This document shows, piece by piece, positions 47,891 to 56,627 of a stretch of DNA of 64,000 nucleotides. A program made the position numbers and the translations under genes. The notes under the pieces were generated by a model. That model saw nothing but the letters and a program-made list of their open reading frames with translations. It had not been told where the DNA came from and searched no databases. Origin of the DNA: CAVZVZ01 sp963778895 (GTDB taxonomy: Bacteria; Actinomycetota; Acidimicrobiia; Acidimicrobiales; Acidimicrobilacustridaceae). Within the stretch, counting starts at the first letter, position 1. Each line of letters opens with the position of its first letter. Location: NCBI GenBank assembly GCA_963778895.1, contig CAVZVZ010000005.1:682001-746000 (forward strand), given 5' to 3'.

Positions 47891-49042
47891 ATGCCCGTTC
47901 CCTTCCCCACCGAGACGTCCGAGCGACTGGGCCCGCCCGCGCTCGACGAGGTCCATGCCGTGGCCGGAGCGTTCACTGCCGCGCTGAGCGGGCCCGACGG
48001 ACTCACCGAGCTCCAGACCTTGGTCATGCACGCCATGACCAAGTCGATGACAGGGTTCGACGTCGACTACGCGACCGTCGCGCGAAGGACGCCGGTCGAG
48101 CTGGGCGTCGTCCTGGCTGATCGCTCGGCCATGTGGCGCCGCCGCGTCGTGCAGATGATGCTGATCGGCGAGCTGCTGTTGCGCCCGCTTCCGCGGGAGG
48201 TCAGCGAACGGGTCGAGCAGTACGCGCTCGAGCTCGGGGTCTGCGATGACATGTTCGCCATCGCCCGTCGGCTCTCGGAGGGCTCGTTGGGCCTGGCTTT
48301 GGTCGATTTCCAGCGCAGCGGCTACCAGGGCAACTGGGAGTTCGACGAGTACGCCGAGTCGTTGCACACCCGCAAGCGCCTGGCTCAAGCGTGGGAAGAG
48401 AACCCGAACGATGCCGATCTGGCGGCGCGATGGGCCGCGCTCGAAGGGTGTCGGGCTCACACGCTCGGCCGCAAGGTCTTCGACTTCTACGAGGCGCGAG
48501 GCTTCGTGTGGCCTGGGCTACCGGGCAGCGCGCCACCGCTGCTCGCGCAGCACGACTGGGTGCACGTGCTCGCCGACTACGGCAGCACGGTCGAGTGCGA
48601 GGTCGAGGTGTTCAGCTTCATCGCCCGGGCCAACGACGACCCCCAAGCGTTCTCACTGCAGGCGATGGTGCTGAACCTGTTCGAAACCGGATACTTGATG
48701 GCCGGTGCGGGTCTGTTCGAATACGACATGGGGCACCTGTCGCGAACCACCAAGCACGCCGAGAACATGGCGATTCGTATGGCCAACGCCATGTATCGCG
48801 GCGCCAAGTGCAGCTTCAAGGCCGACCTGCTGAAGGTCGACTGGTTTGCCCACGCCGATCAACCGGTTGACGACGTACGCCGTGAGTTCAACATCATCCC
48901 GAAGTCCGAGGAGGCCTACTGCGCCGGCTCGGTCTCACCGTGGGAGCGGGGCGGAATCTCACCGTTCCAGTTCGAGTGCGGACAGCGGCGTGCGGCGGCC
49001 GAAGGCCGGGAGTACGAGTGTTACGGCGCCGAGCCCGAGTGA
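47891..49042 (+). CDS. Hypothetical protein with Coq4-like HDxxHx11E metal motif
   Basis: A 383-residue helical protein. The sequence HDWVHVLADYGSTVECE fits HDxxHx11E exactly, the metal-binding motif that defines Coq4, followed by VEVFSFIARANDDPQAFS and a further helix as in that family. Elsewhere it resembles nothing I recognise (RRVVQMMLIGELLLRPLP, NWEFDEYAESLHTRKRLAQA). Coq4 acts in ubiquinone C1 decarboxylation/hydroxylation, but actinobacteria usually make menaquinone, so another substrate is likely. The start ATG 47891 is chosen from the first well-ordered sequence; the frame is open further upstream. Confidence 0.65.
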   Translation: MPVPFPTETSERLGPPALDEVHAVAGAFTAALSGPDGLTELQTLVMHAMTKSMTGFDVDYATVARRTPVELGVVLADRSAMWRRRVVQMMLIGELLLRPLPREVSERVEQYALELGVCDDMFAIARRLSEGSLGLALVDFQRSGYQGNWEFDEYAESLHTRKRLAQAWEENPNDADLAARWAALEGCRAHTLGRKVFDFYEARGFVWPGLPGSAPPLLAQHDWVHVLADYGSTVECEVEVFSFIARANDDPQAFSLQAMVLNLFETGYLMAGAGLFEYDMGHLSRTTKHAENMAIRMANAMYRGAKCSFKADLLKVDWFAHADQPVDDVRREFNIIPKSEEAYCAGSVSPWERGGISPFQFECGQRRAAAEGREYECYGAEPE

Positions 49043-49063
49043 CCGCGATGCGCGGGCGCCGTG

Positions 49064-49921
49064 CTAGCGAATGCCGTTGAACAGGTCGTCCTCGGGCGTG
49101 GTCGCCTCGACGAGGCTCTTGGCGAGGACGTAATCGTCGAACGGGTGGATCGTCCGCGCCACATCGCGCGGCAGACCGAACCAGAACGGTGAGGTGGGAT
49201 CGACCTGGGTCGCGTGAGCGAGCAAGGCCTCGAGGCGCACGTCGTACCACGGACCGATCGGCACCTTGGTGGTGATGCGGTGATCCTGCGATGGGCGTTC
49301 GAACCACTGCTCGGTGAACGGAGACTCGAGCCCGAGCTCGACCATCTTCTCGTGCGTTGCCATCATGCGCTCGCGTGACCAGACCGTGTAGTACAGCTTG
49401 AGCGGTTGCCACGGCGCGCCGGCATCGGGATACCAACCGGGGTCACCGGCGCGATCGAAGGCGGGGCCCGAAATGTCGTGCACCCGGACGTGGTCGGGGT
49501 GCAGATAGCCCTGCTGGTCGTCGGAGTAGGTGATGATCACCTGCGGGCGCTCGCGCCGGATGACTTCGACGAGACGACCAACGGCTTCGTCGAGATCGGC
49601 GTTGGCGAAGGCGTTCGGGTTCTTGTTCGCCTCGGAATCCGGCATCCCCGAATCGCGGTAGTCGAAGATCACCACCTCGTCGTAACCGATGATCTTGGTG
49701 GCCAGCGCCAGCTCGTCACGCCGCACCTCGGCCAGGCGAGCGCGTACTTCGGGAGTGTCCATGGCGGGGTTGAGGATGTCGCCCTCCTCGCCACCGGTGC
49801 AGGTGACGAGGGTGGTGTGGACGCCCTCGGCTTTGTACTTGGCCACGGTGCTGGCGCCCTTCGACGCCTCGTCATCGGGATGCGCGTGCACGCTCAACAG
49901 GCTCAGCGAATCAGTCACCAT
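49064..49921 (-). CDS. mca: Mycothiol S-conjugate amidase
   Basis: A 285-residue zinc hydrolase of the MshB/Mca family that cleaves mycothiol conjugates for detoxification. The zinc motif is VHAHPDDEASKGA (His14, Asp17 region), GGEEGD, and YLHPDHVRVHD supplies a further His. Mca-specific length and MVELGLESPFTEQW favour Mca over MshB. The ATG at 49921 (MVTDSLSLLSVHAHPDDE) has TAGCTT 7 nt upstream; an extended start at 49948 is less likely. It indicates that the organism makes mycothiol. Confidence 0.9.
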   Translation of the reverse strand: MVTDSLSLLSVHAHPDDEASKGASTVAKYKAEGVHTTLVTCTGGEEGDILNPAMDTPEVRARLAEVRRDELALATKIIGYDEVVIFDYRDSGMPDSEANKNPNAFANADLDEAVGRLVEVIRRERPQVIITYSDDQQGYLHPDHVRVHDISGPAFDRAGDPGWYPDAGAPWQPLKLYYTVWSRERMMATHEKMVELGLESPFTEQWFERPSQDHRITTKVPIGPWYDVRLEALLAHATQVDPTSPFWFGLPRDVARTIHPFDDYVLAKSLVEATTPEDDLFNGIR

Positions 49922-49928
49922 CGCAGGC

Positions 49929-49934
49929 AAGCTA
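49929..49934 (-). promoter_or_regulatory. Putative -10 hexamer of mca
   Basis: TAGCTT on the minus strand, 7 nt before the ATG at 49921. Confidence 0.4.
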
Positions 49935-49959
49935 CCGGCCCCTGGCACGAATCACGTCC

Positions 49960-50397
49960 TCACTTGATGGCGTTGAGGATCTGTTCGATCTGTTCGTCCT
50001 GGGCCGCCATGTGCTGCTGGATCTCGAGGGCTGTGTGGAGCACCGCATCGGCATCCTCGTAGGTGGCCTGGGCCCGGGCGTCGGACGCGGCGCTCTGCAC
50101 GTTCTGGCCGACGATGATGATCGACAACAACACCAGTTGCAGGAAGGTCTGCGCCACCCACTGGATGATCGCCGGCCGGCCATCGCGAATCGCATCCGGT
50201 AACGAGATCAACGCCAGCAACGCGAAGGCGTACGCGCACCACATCGTGCCGACACCTTGGGTGATCTTCAGCGCGACGAAACTGTTGAATCGCTTCACGG
50301 CCGTGCCCTGCGGTAGCTCGTGGCCTGCCTTCGGCGGACCGACCGCTCGCCGACTGTGGAGTCGCGGATGAGGAACGTGAACGAATGGTTCGGGCAT
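49960..50397 (-). CDS. DUF1003/low-affinity iron permease-like membrane protein
   Basis: A 145-residue protein. A short polar N-terminus precedes FNSFVALKITQGVGTMWCAY, two helices (CAYAFALLALISLP, WVAQTFLQLVLLSIIIVGQN), and a helical tail (EIQQHMAAQDEQIEQILNAI). The arrangement of two helices with a conserved G and W pair and the QNV exit matches the DUF1003 / low-affinity iron permease superfamily. Transport has not been shown for these. It sits between mca and the divergent DUF2252 gene. Confidence 0.75.
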   Translation of the reverse strand: MPEPFVHVPHPRLHSRRAVGPPKAGHELPQGTAVKRFNSFVALKITQGVGTMWCAYAFALLALISLPDAIRDGRPAIIQWVAQTFLQLVLLSIIIVGQNVQSAASDARAQATYEDADAVLHTALEIQQHMAAQDEQIEQILNAIK

Positions 50398-50471
50398 GGC
50401 GAGAGGATGGCACTCGGTCCGACCGCCGTGCAGAAATGTGCACCGCACCACGGCCCTGCAACGATGGGCCG

Positions 50472-51890
50472 ATGACCGTCCCCGTCACACATCTCCCGAT
50501 CGGCGAGCACCCCTCACCCGAGGATCGAATCTCGCAAGGCAAGAACGCCCGGGCGAAAGCTCCCCGATCGAGCCACGCCGAGTGGAAGCCCGCGCCACAC
50601 CGCCAGGATCCGATCGAGCTGCTCGAAGAGCAGGCGATCACTCGCCTGGAGGACCTGGTGCCGGTACGGCACGGCCGAATGGTCGTGTCGCCGTTCACCT
50701 ATTACCGCGGTGCCGCCCTTCCGATGGCCGCCGATCTCGCCACCACGCGCAACTCGGGCTTGGACGTGCAGCTCTGTGGTGACGCGCACCTGTGCAACTT
50801 CGGGGTGTTCGGGTCACCCGAGCGCCACCTGTCCTTCGATGTGAACGACTTCGACGAAACGGCACCGGGTCCGTGGGAGTGGGACGTCAAACGGTTGGCG
50901 GCAAGCCTCGAGGTCGCCGGACGCGACGGGAACTACAGCACCAAGCAACGGCGACGCATCGTGCGAGGTTGTGTGCGCGCCTACCGGGAGACGATGCGCG
51001 AGCTCGCTCAGACTTCGATGCTCGAGGTCTGGTACGCGCACCTGGACATGGACGAGCTGCTCCCACGGTTCCAGTCGATGCTCGACCCGCGCTCCACACC
51101 CAAGGTGTGGCGCGCCATCACCAACGCGCGCGCCCACGACAGCATGCAAGCCTTCGAGAAGCTGTGTTTCATGGTCGACGGCGAGCCCCGCATCGTGAGC
51201 GATCCGCCGTTGATCATGCCGGTGGAGGAGTTCGTCGTCGACATGGCGCCCGAGGAGATCGTGGAGGCGGCGCACACCATCCTGCGCCGCTATCGCGCCA
51301 CGCTGACGCCCGAGCGGCGGCATCTCCTGGAGCAGTATCGATTCATCCACCTGGCCCGAAAGGTCGTGGGCGTCGGAAGCGTCGGCATGGACGCGTGGAT
51401 CGCGCTGTTGATCGACCGCGACACCGAGGCGCCGCTACTGCTGCAACTCAAGGAAGCCGAGGCGTCGGTGATCGAACGATTCACGCACAAGAGCGAGTAC
51501 GAGAACCACGGTCAACGGGTGGTGGTCGGTCAGCGGTTGATGCAAGCCGCGAGCGACATCTTTCTCGGTTGGGAGCGCTTTGCGTGGAGCGGCGTCACGC
51601 GCGACTACTACATCCGTCAGCTGCGCGACTGGAAGGGCTCGGCCGACATCGCGGGGATGAGCCCGCAAGGAATGTTCTTGTGGGGCCAGATGTGTGGCTG
51701 GACACTTGCACGCGCGCACGCTCGCACCGGCGACCGGCTCGCCATCGCCGCGTACCTCGGCGCCTCGGGAGCGTTCGAGGAGGCGCTCGTCGAGTTCTCG
51801 TCCGCGTACGCCGAGCAAAACGAACGCGACCACGGCGAGCTCAAGAAGGCCGTGAAGTCCGGTCGGCTCGACGCCGAGGTCGGTGTCTGA
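50472..51890 (+). CDS. DUF2252-family protein
   Basis: A 472-residue protein of the DUF2252 family, structurally related to aminoglycoside-phosphotransferase/kinase folds. Signatures are RHGRMVVSPFTYYRGAALPM, LCGDAHLCNFGVFGSPER, FDVNDFDETAPGPWEWDVKR and LARKVVGVGSVGMDAW, then FTHKSEYENHGQRVVVGQRL. A G-D-A-H-x-x-N loop resembles the catalytic H-G-D-x-x-x-x-N of such kinases. Substrate is unknown. Confidence 0.88.
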   Translation: MTVPVTHLPIGEHPSPEDRISQGKNARAKAPRSSHAEWKPAPHRQDPIELLEEQAITRLEDLVPVRHGRMVVSPFTYYRGAALPMAADLATTRNSGLDVQLCGDAHLCNFGVFGSPERHLSFDVNDFDETAPGPWEWDVKRLAASLEVAGRDGNYSTKQRRRIVRGCVRAYRETMRELAQTSMLEVWYAHLDMDELLPRFQSMLDPRSTPKVWRAITNARAHDSMQAFEKLCFMVDGEPRIVSDPPLIMPVEEFVVDMAPEEIVEAAHTILRRYRATLTPERRHLLEQYRFIHLARKVVGVGSVGMDAWIALLIDRDTEAPLLLQLKEAEASVIERFTHKSEYENHGQRVVVGQRLMQAASDIFLGWERFAWSGVTRDYYIRQLRDWKGSADIAGMSPQGMFLWGQMCGWTLARAHARTGDRLAIAAYLGASGAFEEALVEFSSAYAEQNERDHGELKKAVKSGRLDAEVGV

Positions 51891-51896
51891 ACGGAC

Positions 51897-53222
51897 CTAC
51901 AGGTGCTCCGGGTCCCAGGCCCGGACGGGCACCTTCTCGCGCAGCGGTTTCAGCTCGAACATCCCGGTGTCGTCGTCGCGTTCGACGAGGTGCCAGCCGA
52001 GCAGCTGGGCCAGCATCGGCCGTCCCTCGTCGGGTCCGGTCGCGATGATCTCGTCGCTCGCCTGCAACTGCACGGAACCCCGCGGCCGGTACAGGTATTG
52101 GCCGCCCCGTCGCACACCGAGGATGTGAAAGCCGGGATCCGTGTTGAGCTGCAGCTCCCCGAGCGTCGCGCCGTCGGCGGTCGCGCCTGCGGCCACGGGC
52201 ATGCGCACCACCACCTCATCTGCTTCGCCGAGCGCGATGTTCAAGATGGGGTGCACCTCCTCACCCTGTTCGATCAACCACACCATCTGTTGGGCCGCGT
52301 CACCGATGTCCTCGGCCGCCTGCGCAACGTGGAGCAGTCCGCGCAACGGCGAGGGATCGATCGTCTCGGCCGCGGCGCGTAGGACCCAGACCTCGAGGCG
52401 ATCCTTCATCTCGTCGAGGCGATCCTCGAGATGGCGGACCTCGGCCGCCAATCCCTGGTCGCGAAACACCAAAGCCGAGTAGGCCAAGCCCACGGCGACC
52501 TCGGAGATGTTCTTCATCTCGACGAGAACGTCGACGGCGCGGTCCAAGTCGCTGAGCGTGCCGTCCTCGGGCGGGACGGGTGGTTCCCAGAACGGCGCGC
52601 TCGCCAGCTCGCGCACGCGCAGGATGCCGGCCGGCGGACCTTCCAGGAACAAGACGTCACCGGGCAACAGCACTTCGTCGCCCTCGACATCGGTGTTCCA
52701 CTCTCGACCGCGTCGGATCGCCATGACGCGCATCCCGGTCGCGACCGGCAACTCGAGCGCGCTCAGCGGACGGTGCGCCATGTGCGAGCCCTCGCGAACC
52801 AGCACCCGATGCGACACCTCGGCGGCCGACGAGAGGTCGGCCACGAGCTCGCGGGGAATGCCCAGCCGGTGGGTGACGATCCGCGCGATGTCAACGGCGC
52901 CGTTCCCGATGCGCTCGATGGCACTCACGACCTGCAGCACCGAGGCCATGGCCTCGGCCTCCCTCGGATTGCGGGCCGCCAGGATCGAGACGGTGCGCAT
53001 GTCGTGAACGAGCTCGTTCATCTGCTCTTCGAGCTCGCTCACCTCCTCGGCCATATCCGGGTCGCCGAAGTAGAGAGCGGCGTACGCCAGATCGACCATG
53101 AGCTCGGAGGAGTCCTTGGCCTCCGAGAGCATCGATCGCAGGTTGCGAGGTTTGTCGTCCATTCGGGTGCGGGTTCGGCCCGGCTCGTCGAGGCGTCCGA
53201 GCAGCCCAGCATAGAAGTTCAC
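51897..53222 (-). CDS. Tandem PhoU/RCK_C (TrkA-C) regulator-like protein
   Basis: A 441-residue cytoplasmic protein made of two similar halves. Each has a PhoU-like helical domain (SELMVDLAYAALYFGDPDMA; ISEVAVGLAYSALVFRDQGL) followed by an RCK_C domain (ALELPVATGMRVMAIRRGRE; VAAGATADGATLGELQLNTD). RCK_C domains bind ligands such as cyclic dinucleotides or cations and gate potassium channels or Trk systems. The GTG at 53222 is used; MDDKPRNLRS at 53162 is an alternative start. A pore-type channel gene lies 1.3 kb away. Confidence 0.83.
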   Translation of the reverse strand: MNFYAGLLGRLDEPGRTRTRMDDKPRNLRSMLSEAKDSSELMVDLAYAALYFGDPDMAEEVSELEEQMNELVHDMRTVSILAARNPREAEAMASVLQVVSAIERIGNGAVDIARIVTHRLGIPRELVADLSSAAEVSHRVLVREGSHMAHRPLSALELPVATGMRVMAIRRGREWNTDVEGDEVLLPGDVLFLEGPPAGILRVRELASAPFWEPPVPPEDGTLSDLDRAVDVLVEMKNISEVAVGLAYSALVFRDQGLAAEVRHLEDRLDEMKDRLEVWVLRAAAETIDPSPLRGLLHVAQAAEDIGDAAQQMVWLIEQGEEVHPILNIALGEADEVVVRMPVAAGATADGATLGELQLNTDPGFHILGVRRGGQYLYRPRGSVQLQASDEIIATGPDEGRPMLAQLLGWHLVERDDDTGMFELKPLREKVPVRAWDPEHL

Positions 53223-53274
53223 GTCCTCCGGAGATAGAGCCAGGCCGCGGAGCCACCACCCGGCCCGCGGCCGT

Positions 53275-53280
53275 TAGCCT
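53275..53280 (+). promoter_or_regulatory. Putative -10 hexamer of PEBP lipoprotein
   Basis: TAGCCT, 8 nt before the ATG at 53289. Confidence 0.4.
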
Positions 53281-53288
53281 GCCGGCCG

Positions 53289-53912
53289 ATGCCCAACCGT
53301 CCCCTCGCCCGTCGCGGCCTGCTCATCGCCGCCGTCCTCGCCGTGTCTGCCGGGCTGCTGCTGGCCTGTGGCTCCTCGGGCCGATCGCTTCGTGATCCGA
53401 AACCCGGCGCCACCGCGCCACCCCGCAAGGAGTCCGCCGCCGGCACGCTGACCCCGTCGACCGGCGGCGCCGAGGGGGTCTTCGGTTTGGCGAGCACGGC
53501 GTGGACGCCGGGCGGGGAGATCCCGAAGAAGTTCACGTGTGACGGGGACGACATCTCTCCTCCGATCGCCGTATTCGCTCCCCCCGCGGGCACCGTCGAG
53601 GTCGCCCTGATCGTCACCGACACCTCCGCACCGTTCGTTCACTGGATCATGGCCGGGCTCGCCCCGACCTCGGCGGTGTTCGACGCCGGCCAAGTTCCGC
53701 CCGGAGCCGTGCAGGCGAACAACTCGGCCACCGCGGCGCAGTACACCGGGCCGTGCCCTCCGGTCGGCGAGGAGCACACCTACGACTTCACGGTCTACGC
53801 GTTGCCGGCCCCGTCCGGCGTGACGACGGGTCAAGACCCGTTGAGCGCCGTCGCGGCGATCACCGAGCAACCGATACAGACGGCGAGCATCACCGGGTTC
53901 TACGGCCGCTGA
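53289..53912 (+). CDS. YbhB/YbcL-type PEBP lipoprotein
   Basis: A 207-residue protein. Signal peptide RRGLLIAAVLAVSAGLLLAC with lipobox Cys, a ~35-residue Pro/Ser linker, then a phosphatidylethanolamine-binding-protein fold: GGEIPKKFTCDGDDISPP, VALIVTDTSAPFVHWIMAG (the D-x-x-A-P...H-W signature) and GPCPPVGEEHTYDFTVYAL. Bacterial homologues are small ligand-binding proteins; the ligand is unknown. Confidence 0.88.
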   Translation: MPNRPLARRGLLIAAVLAVSAGLLLACGSSGRSLRDPKPGATAPPRKESAAGTLTPSTGGAEGVFGLASTAWTPGGEIPKKFTCDGDDISPPIAVFAPPAGTVEVALIVTDTSAPFVHWIMAGLAPTSAVFDAGQVPPGAVQANNSATAAQYTGPCPPVGEEHTYDFTVYALPAPSGVTTGQDPLSAVAAITEQPIQTASITGFYGR

Positions 53913-53960
53913 CCGCGCCGGCGGACCGAATCGGTACCGACTCGCCGGCCTACCACCCCC

Positions 53961-53966
53961 TACCGT
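53961..53966 (+). promoter_or_regulatory. Putative -10 hexamer of lemA
   Basis: TACCGT, 6 nt before the GTG at 53973. A GGTACC-centred GAATCGGTACCGACTCG at 53928-53944 upstream recalls the core of the 3461-3552 palindrome. Confidence 0.4.
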
Positions 53967-53972
53967 GGGGGC

Positions 53973-54542
53973 GTGATCGTCCTCGTCATCGTCGCGGTCG
54001 TGCTGTTCCTGCTCGTCGTCATCTGCGTGGTCGCGTACAACCGTTTCGTACAGCAACGCCAGTACATCGACAACGCATGGTCCAACGTCGAGACCGAGCT
54101 GCGCCGCCGCTACGACCTGATCCCCAATCTGGTCGAGACGGTAAAGGGCTACGCGTCGCACGAGAACACGACGCTCGAGGCCGTGACCGCGGCTCGAGCC
54201 ACGGCCGTCGCCGACGATGGCACGCCGGCGGAGCAATCCGCGACCGAGAACGCGCTGGTCGGTGCGCTCCACAGCTTGTTCGCGGTGTCCGAGTCGTACC
54301 CGGATCTCAAAGCCAGCGCGAGCTTCCTCGACCTGCAACGACAGTTGATCGCCACCGAAGATCGGATCCAGGCCGCGCGGCGCTTCTACAACAACAACGT
54401 GCGGGCGTACAACGAGCGCGTGCAGTCGGTCCCCGCCAACGTCATCGCCAAGCTGTTCGGCTTCGAGACCCGCACGTACTTCAACGTGGACGAGGCCGTC
54501 CACGCCGGCGGCCCACCAGACGTGACCTTCGAGCCCGAGTGA
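53973..54542 (+). CDS. lemA: LemA-family protein
   Basis: A 189-residue membrane protein: one N-terminal helix (IVLVIVAVVLFLLVVICVVA), then a three-helix coiled coil. The family signatures are RQYIDNAWSNVETELRRR, DLIPNLVETVKGYASHE, LKASASFLDLQRQLIATED, ARRFYNNNVRAYNERVQSVP and the C-terminal FGFETRTYFNVDE. LemA proteins face the cytosol or exterior depending on species and have no known reaction. GTG start set by MIVLVIVAV. Convergent with the channel gene. Confidence 0.9.
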   Translation: MIVLVIVAVVLFLLVVICVVAYNRFVQQRQYIDNAWSNVETELRRRYDLIPNLVETVKGYASHENTTLEAVTAARATAVADDGTPAEQSATENALVGALHSLFAVSESYPDLKASASFLDLQRQLIATEDRIQAARRFYNNNVRAYNERVQSVPANVIAKLFGFETRTYFNVDEAVHAGGPPDVTFEPE

Positions 54543-54546
54543 CCTG

Positions 54547-55662
54547 TCACCACGAGGGTGGATTCTCGAGCGGTGCGATCTTCCAGCGGCGCGGGCGGAG
54601 CAAGGTCGGGCGCTCGAACCGGCTGGAGCGATCCGACGACCACGGTGCCGATGGTGCCTCGCAGAACGCGCACAGGCCGACGAGCGGCGTGTCGTAGTTG
54701 ACGCGCCACCCGGCGAAGGCACGCCACGCCCGCTCACGATCTGACTTCAACGGCACGCCTTCGGCCGCGAGCTCGTCGAGCATCGCGTCGAACTCGGCGC
54801 GCGTCACCGAGATGGGGTCGTTCGGGCGCGGTTCGGCGTCGAACGACAGGTTGTAGAAGCTTGCTATGGCGCGCAGCGTCAGGTACCCCGAGCGAATCGT
54901 CAGCGCGGCTTGTGGCTCGGGCGGGAGCTCCAACGCCGCGAGCGAAAGGGCTGCCGTGTCGAGCACGGTGCCGGCCGCCGTGATCCAGGAGTTCGTGACG
55001 TGTTGCGATCTGAACAGAACCAAGGCCGGCTGGGACGTGTGGCTCTCCTCGACCTCGACGAACCACTGCTCCCAGCCCGCCCATATCTCGTCGAGGCGAT
55101 CGAGCCGGGCGATGCGATGCAACCTGAGGATCATCTCGCTCGCTCGCGGCGGGCTCCCGGCGAACGTCTCGAGCTTCACCACCTCGGCCTCGCGTCGCGA
55201 GAAGTGGCCGTAGAGCGTGGGCAGGTAGGCGATCAACAAGGCGAGCAGTCCGAGACCGATGAACGCCTCGACGAACGACATGACGGCGTCGACCAGGTTC
55301 GGCGCGGTGAAGCCGAGCGTGGTGATCGACGAACCGCTGAGCAGCAACGAGTTCTTCCAGGTGATGTCGCTCAGCGCCCAGTACATGGGGATGAACGCGA
55401 TGAGGACGAGCGCCACCCACGACGCGGCGAGCACCAGCAGGCTCATGGGCGCGAAGCGGGCGAGTACCGCCTCGCGTCGGTCGTGTTCGTCGATGTGCCG
55501 GGTGATCAGCCCGTAGAAGGACCGCATGCCGAGGAAGACGAGCCGCGGGAGCAACACCCGTTCACCACGCGGGACGACCACGGTTCGTACGGCCGAACGC
55601 AGCACCGACTGCACGACGAGCAGCCCCGCGACGAAGGCGACGATCCTGGCCACGAGTTCCAC
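54547..55662 (-). CDS. Two-pore-type potassium-channel-like membrane protein
   Basis: A 371-residue membrane protein. Helices are LVARIVAFVAGLLVVQSVLR, MSLLVLAASWVALVLIAF and FIGLGLLALLIAYLPTLYGH; between the last two lies LLSGSSITTLGFTAPN, where T-T-L-G-F corresponds to a K+-channel selectivity filter with a non-canonical sequence. The cytoplasmic C-terminal half is helical (RIARLDRLDEIWAGWEQWF). No RCK domain is present. The GTG at 55662 has TACGCT 8 nt upstream. It may work with the nearby PhoU/RCK_C protein. Confidence 0.72.
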   Translation of the reverse strand: MELVARIVAFVAGLLVVQSVLRSAVRTVVVPRGERVLLPRLVFLGMRSFYGLITRHIDEHDRREAVLARFAPMSLLVLAASWVALVLIAFIPMYWALSDITWKNSLLLSGSSITTLGFTAPNLVDAVMSFVEAFIGLGLLALLIAYLPTLYGHFSRREAEVVKLETFAGSPPRASEMILRLHRIARLDRLDEIWAGWEQWFVEVEESHTSQPALVLFRSQHVTNSWITAAGTVLDTAALSLAALELPPEPQAALTIRSGYLTLRAIASFYNLSFDAEPRPNDPISVTRAEFDAMLDELAAEGVPLKSDRERAWRAFAGWRVNYDTPLVGLCAFCEAPSAPWSSDRSSRFERPTLLRPRRWKIAPLENPPSW

Positions 55663-55670
55663 GGAGCCGC

Positions 55671-55676
55671 AGCGTA
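55671..55676 (-). promoter_or_regulatory. Putative -10 hexamer of channel gene
   Basis: TACGCT on the minus strand, 8 nt before the GTG at 55662. Confidence 0.4.
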
Positions 55677-55720
55677 GGCAAGTTCAGGCACGAACCACGC
55701 GGGTCTGCCACCCTGAAGCG

Positions 55721-56011
55721 GTGCATCCGGCAGATCGCGTTCGCTTCGCCATCGAAACGGCGAAGGCCGTGCTGGAGGACCGCCTGCCGGCCGCCGAGGG
55801 TGCGCCGGCAGTGGTGCTGCAGGCCGAACAGGTGACTCCGTTGCTGCGGGGCGACCGCGACGTCGTGACCCGGTCAGAGGCCGAAACCGTTGCCACGCAG
55901 CTGCGCCTCCTGGCAGAACAGGTGAACGACCACGGGTCGGGACTGGCCGACACCAGCGACTACACGGCGATGGCCAAGGCCCTCGGCGAGATGGCCCAAG
56001 CGCTGCGCTGA
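55721..56011 (+). CDS. Small hypothetical protein
   Basis: A 96-residue helical, soluble protein starting with GTG (VHPADRVRFAIETAKAVLED). Leu/Ala/Glu-rich segments (EAETVATQLRLLAEQVNDHG, AMAKALGEMAQALR) suggest a small helical bundle. No family recognised. Divergent from the channel gene and convergent on DoxX. Confidence 0.55.
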   Translation: MHPADRVRFAIETAKAVLEDRLPAAEGAPAVVLQAEQVTPLLRGDRDVVTRSEAETVATQLRLLAEQVNDHGSGLADTSDYTAMAKALGEMAQALR

Positions 56012-56026
56012 CCGCTCAGGATCGAT

Positions 56027-56560
56027 TCAGGTCGAGGCCGGCTTCTTCTCCGGACGCCAGGCCACCGCCAACAGCAATCCGGCTCCGCCGATTCCGAACA
56101 CGAGGACGATGAGAAGTCCCTTCAGACCCGCGAGGTCGAGGTCGACCTGGCCGTCGACCGACCATTTGCCTGCACCCCAGGCCGCCAGAGCGGTGGCGGC
56201 AACCGCCAGGTTCAACACGTACTCGTAACCCTCGCCCGGCCGGAAGATGAAGAACCCGTTCTTCCGGTGGTTGGTGACCAACGCCACCACCATCACACCG
56301 ACCACCCCCGCCGCGGCGACCGGCGTGAAGAACCCGACGATGAGCAAGACCCCACAGACGAGCTCGGTCAAGCTCGCCAACCACGCATGCACGATGCCGG
56401 GCTTCATGCCCAGGCTCTCGAACCAGCGAGCCGTACCCTCGATCTTGCCGCCGCCCCATATGTGGTTGTAGCCGTGAGCGAAGATCGTGATGCCTATGGT
56501 CACGCGCAGCAGCAGCTGCGCAATGTAGACACCGTTCGGGTGATAGATGATTGCCAACAT
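56027..56560 (-). CDS. DoxX-family membrane protein
   Basis: A 177-residue protein with four hydrophobic segments: IAQLLLRVTIGITIFAHGYN, LVCGVLLIVGFFTPVAAAGV, VVGVMVVALVTNHRKNGFF, and a C-terminal LLIVLVFGIGGAGLLLAVAW. The F-x-H-G-x-x-x-x-x-G-G and P-V-A-A-x-x-x-x-x-x-M-V motifs are DoxX-family. Actinobacterial homologues join oxidoreductase or redox-stress complexes. The SD GGGGAGGCG precedes ATG 56560. Confidence 0.87.
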   Translation of the reverse strand: MLAIIYHPNGVYIAQLLLRVTIGITIFAHGYNHIWGGGKIEGTARWFESLGMKPGIVHAWLASLTELVCGVLLIVGFFTPVAAAGVVGVMVVALVTNHRKNGFFIFRPGEGYEYVLNLAVAATALAAWGAGKWSVDGQVDLDLAGLKGLLIVLVFGIGGAGLLLAVAWRPEKKPAST

Positions 56561-56627
56561 TGGTCGCCTCCCCAGCGAGCTCCAGACCAGCCTAGTGATG
56601 CATGGTCATGGGCGAAGGTCAGAGGAG

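Noticed and set aside
53928..53944. Second copy of the 3461-3552 palindrome near lemA
   Set aside because: Only the GGTACC-centred core is shared; the TGTCAC half-sites and long arms are absent.
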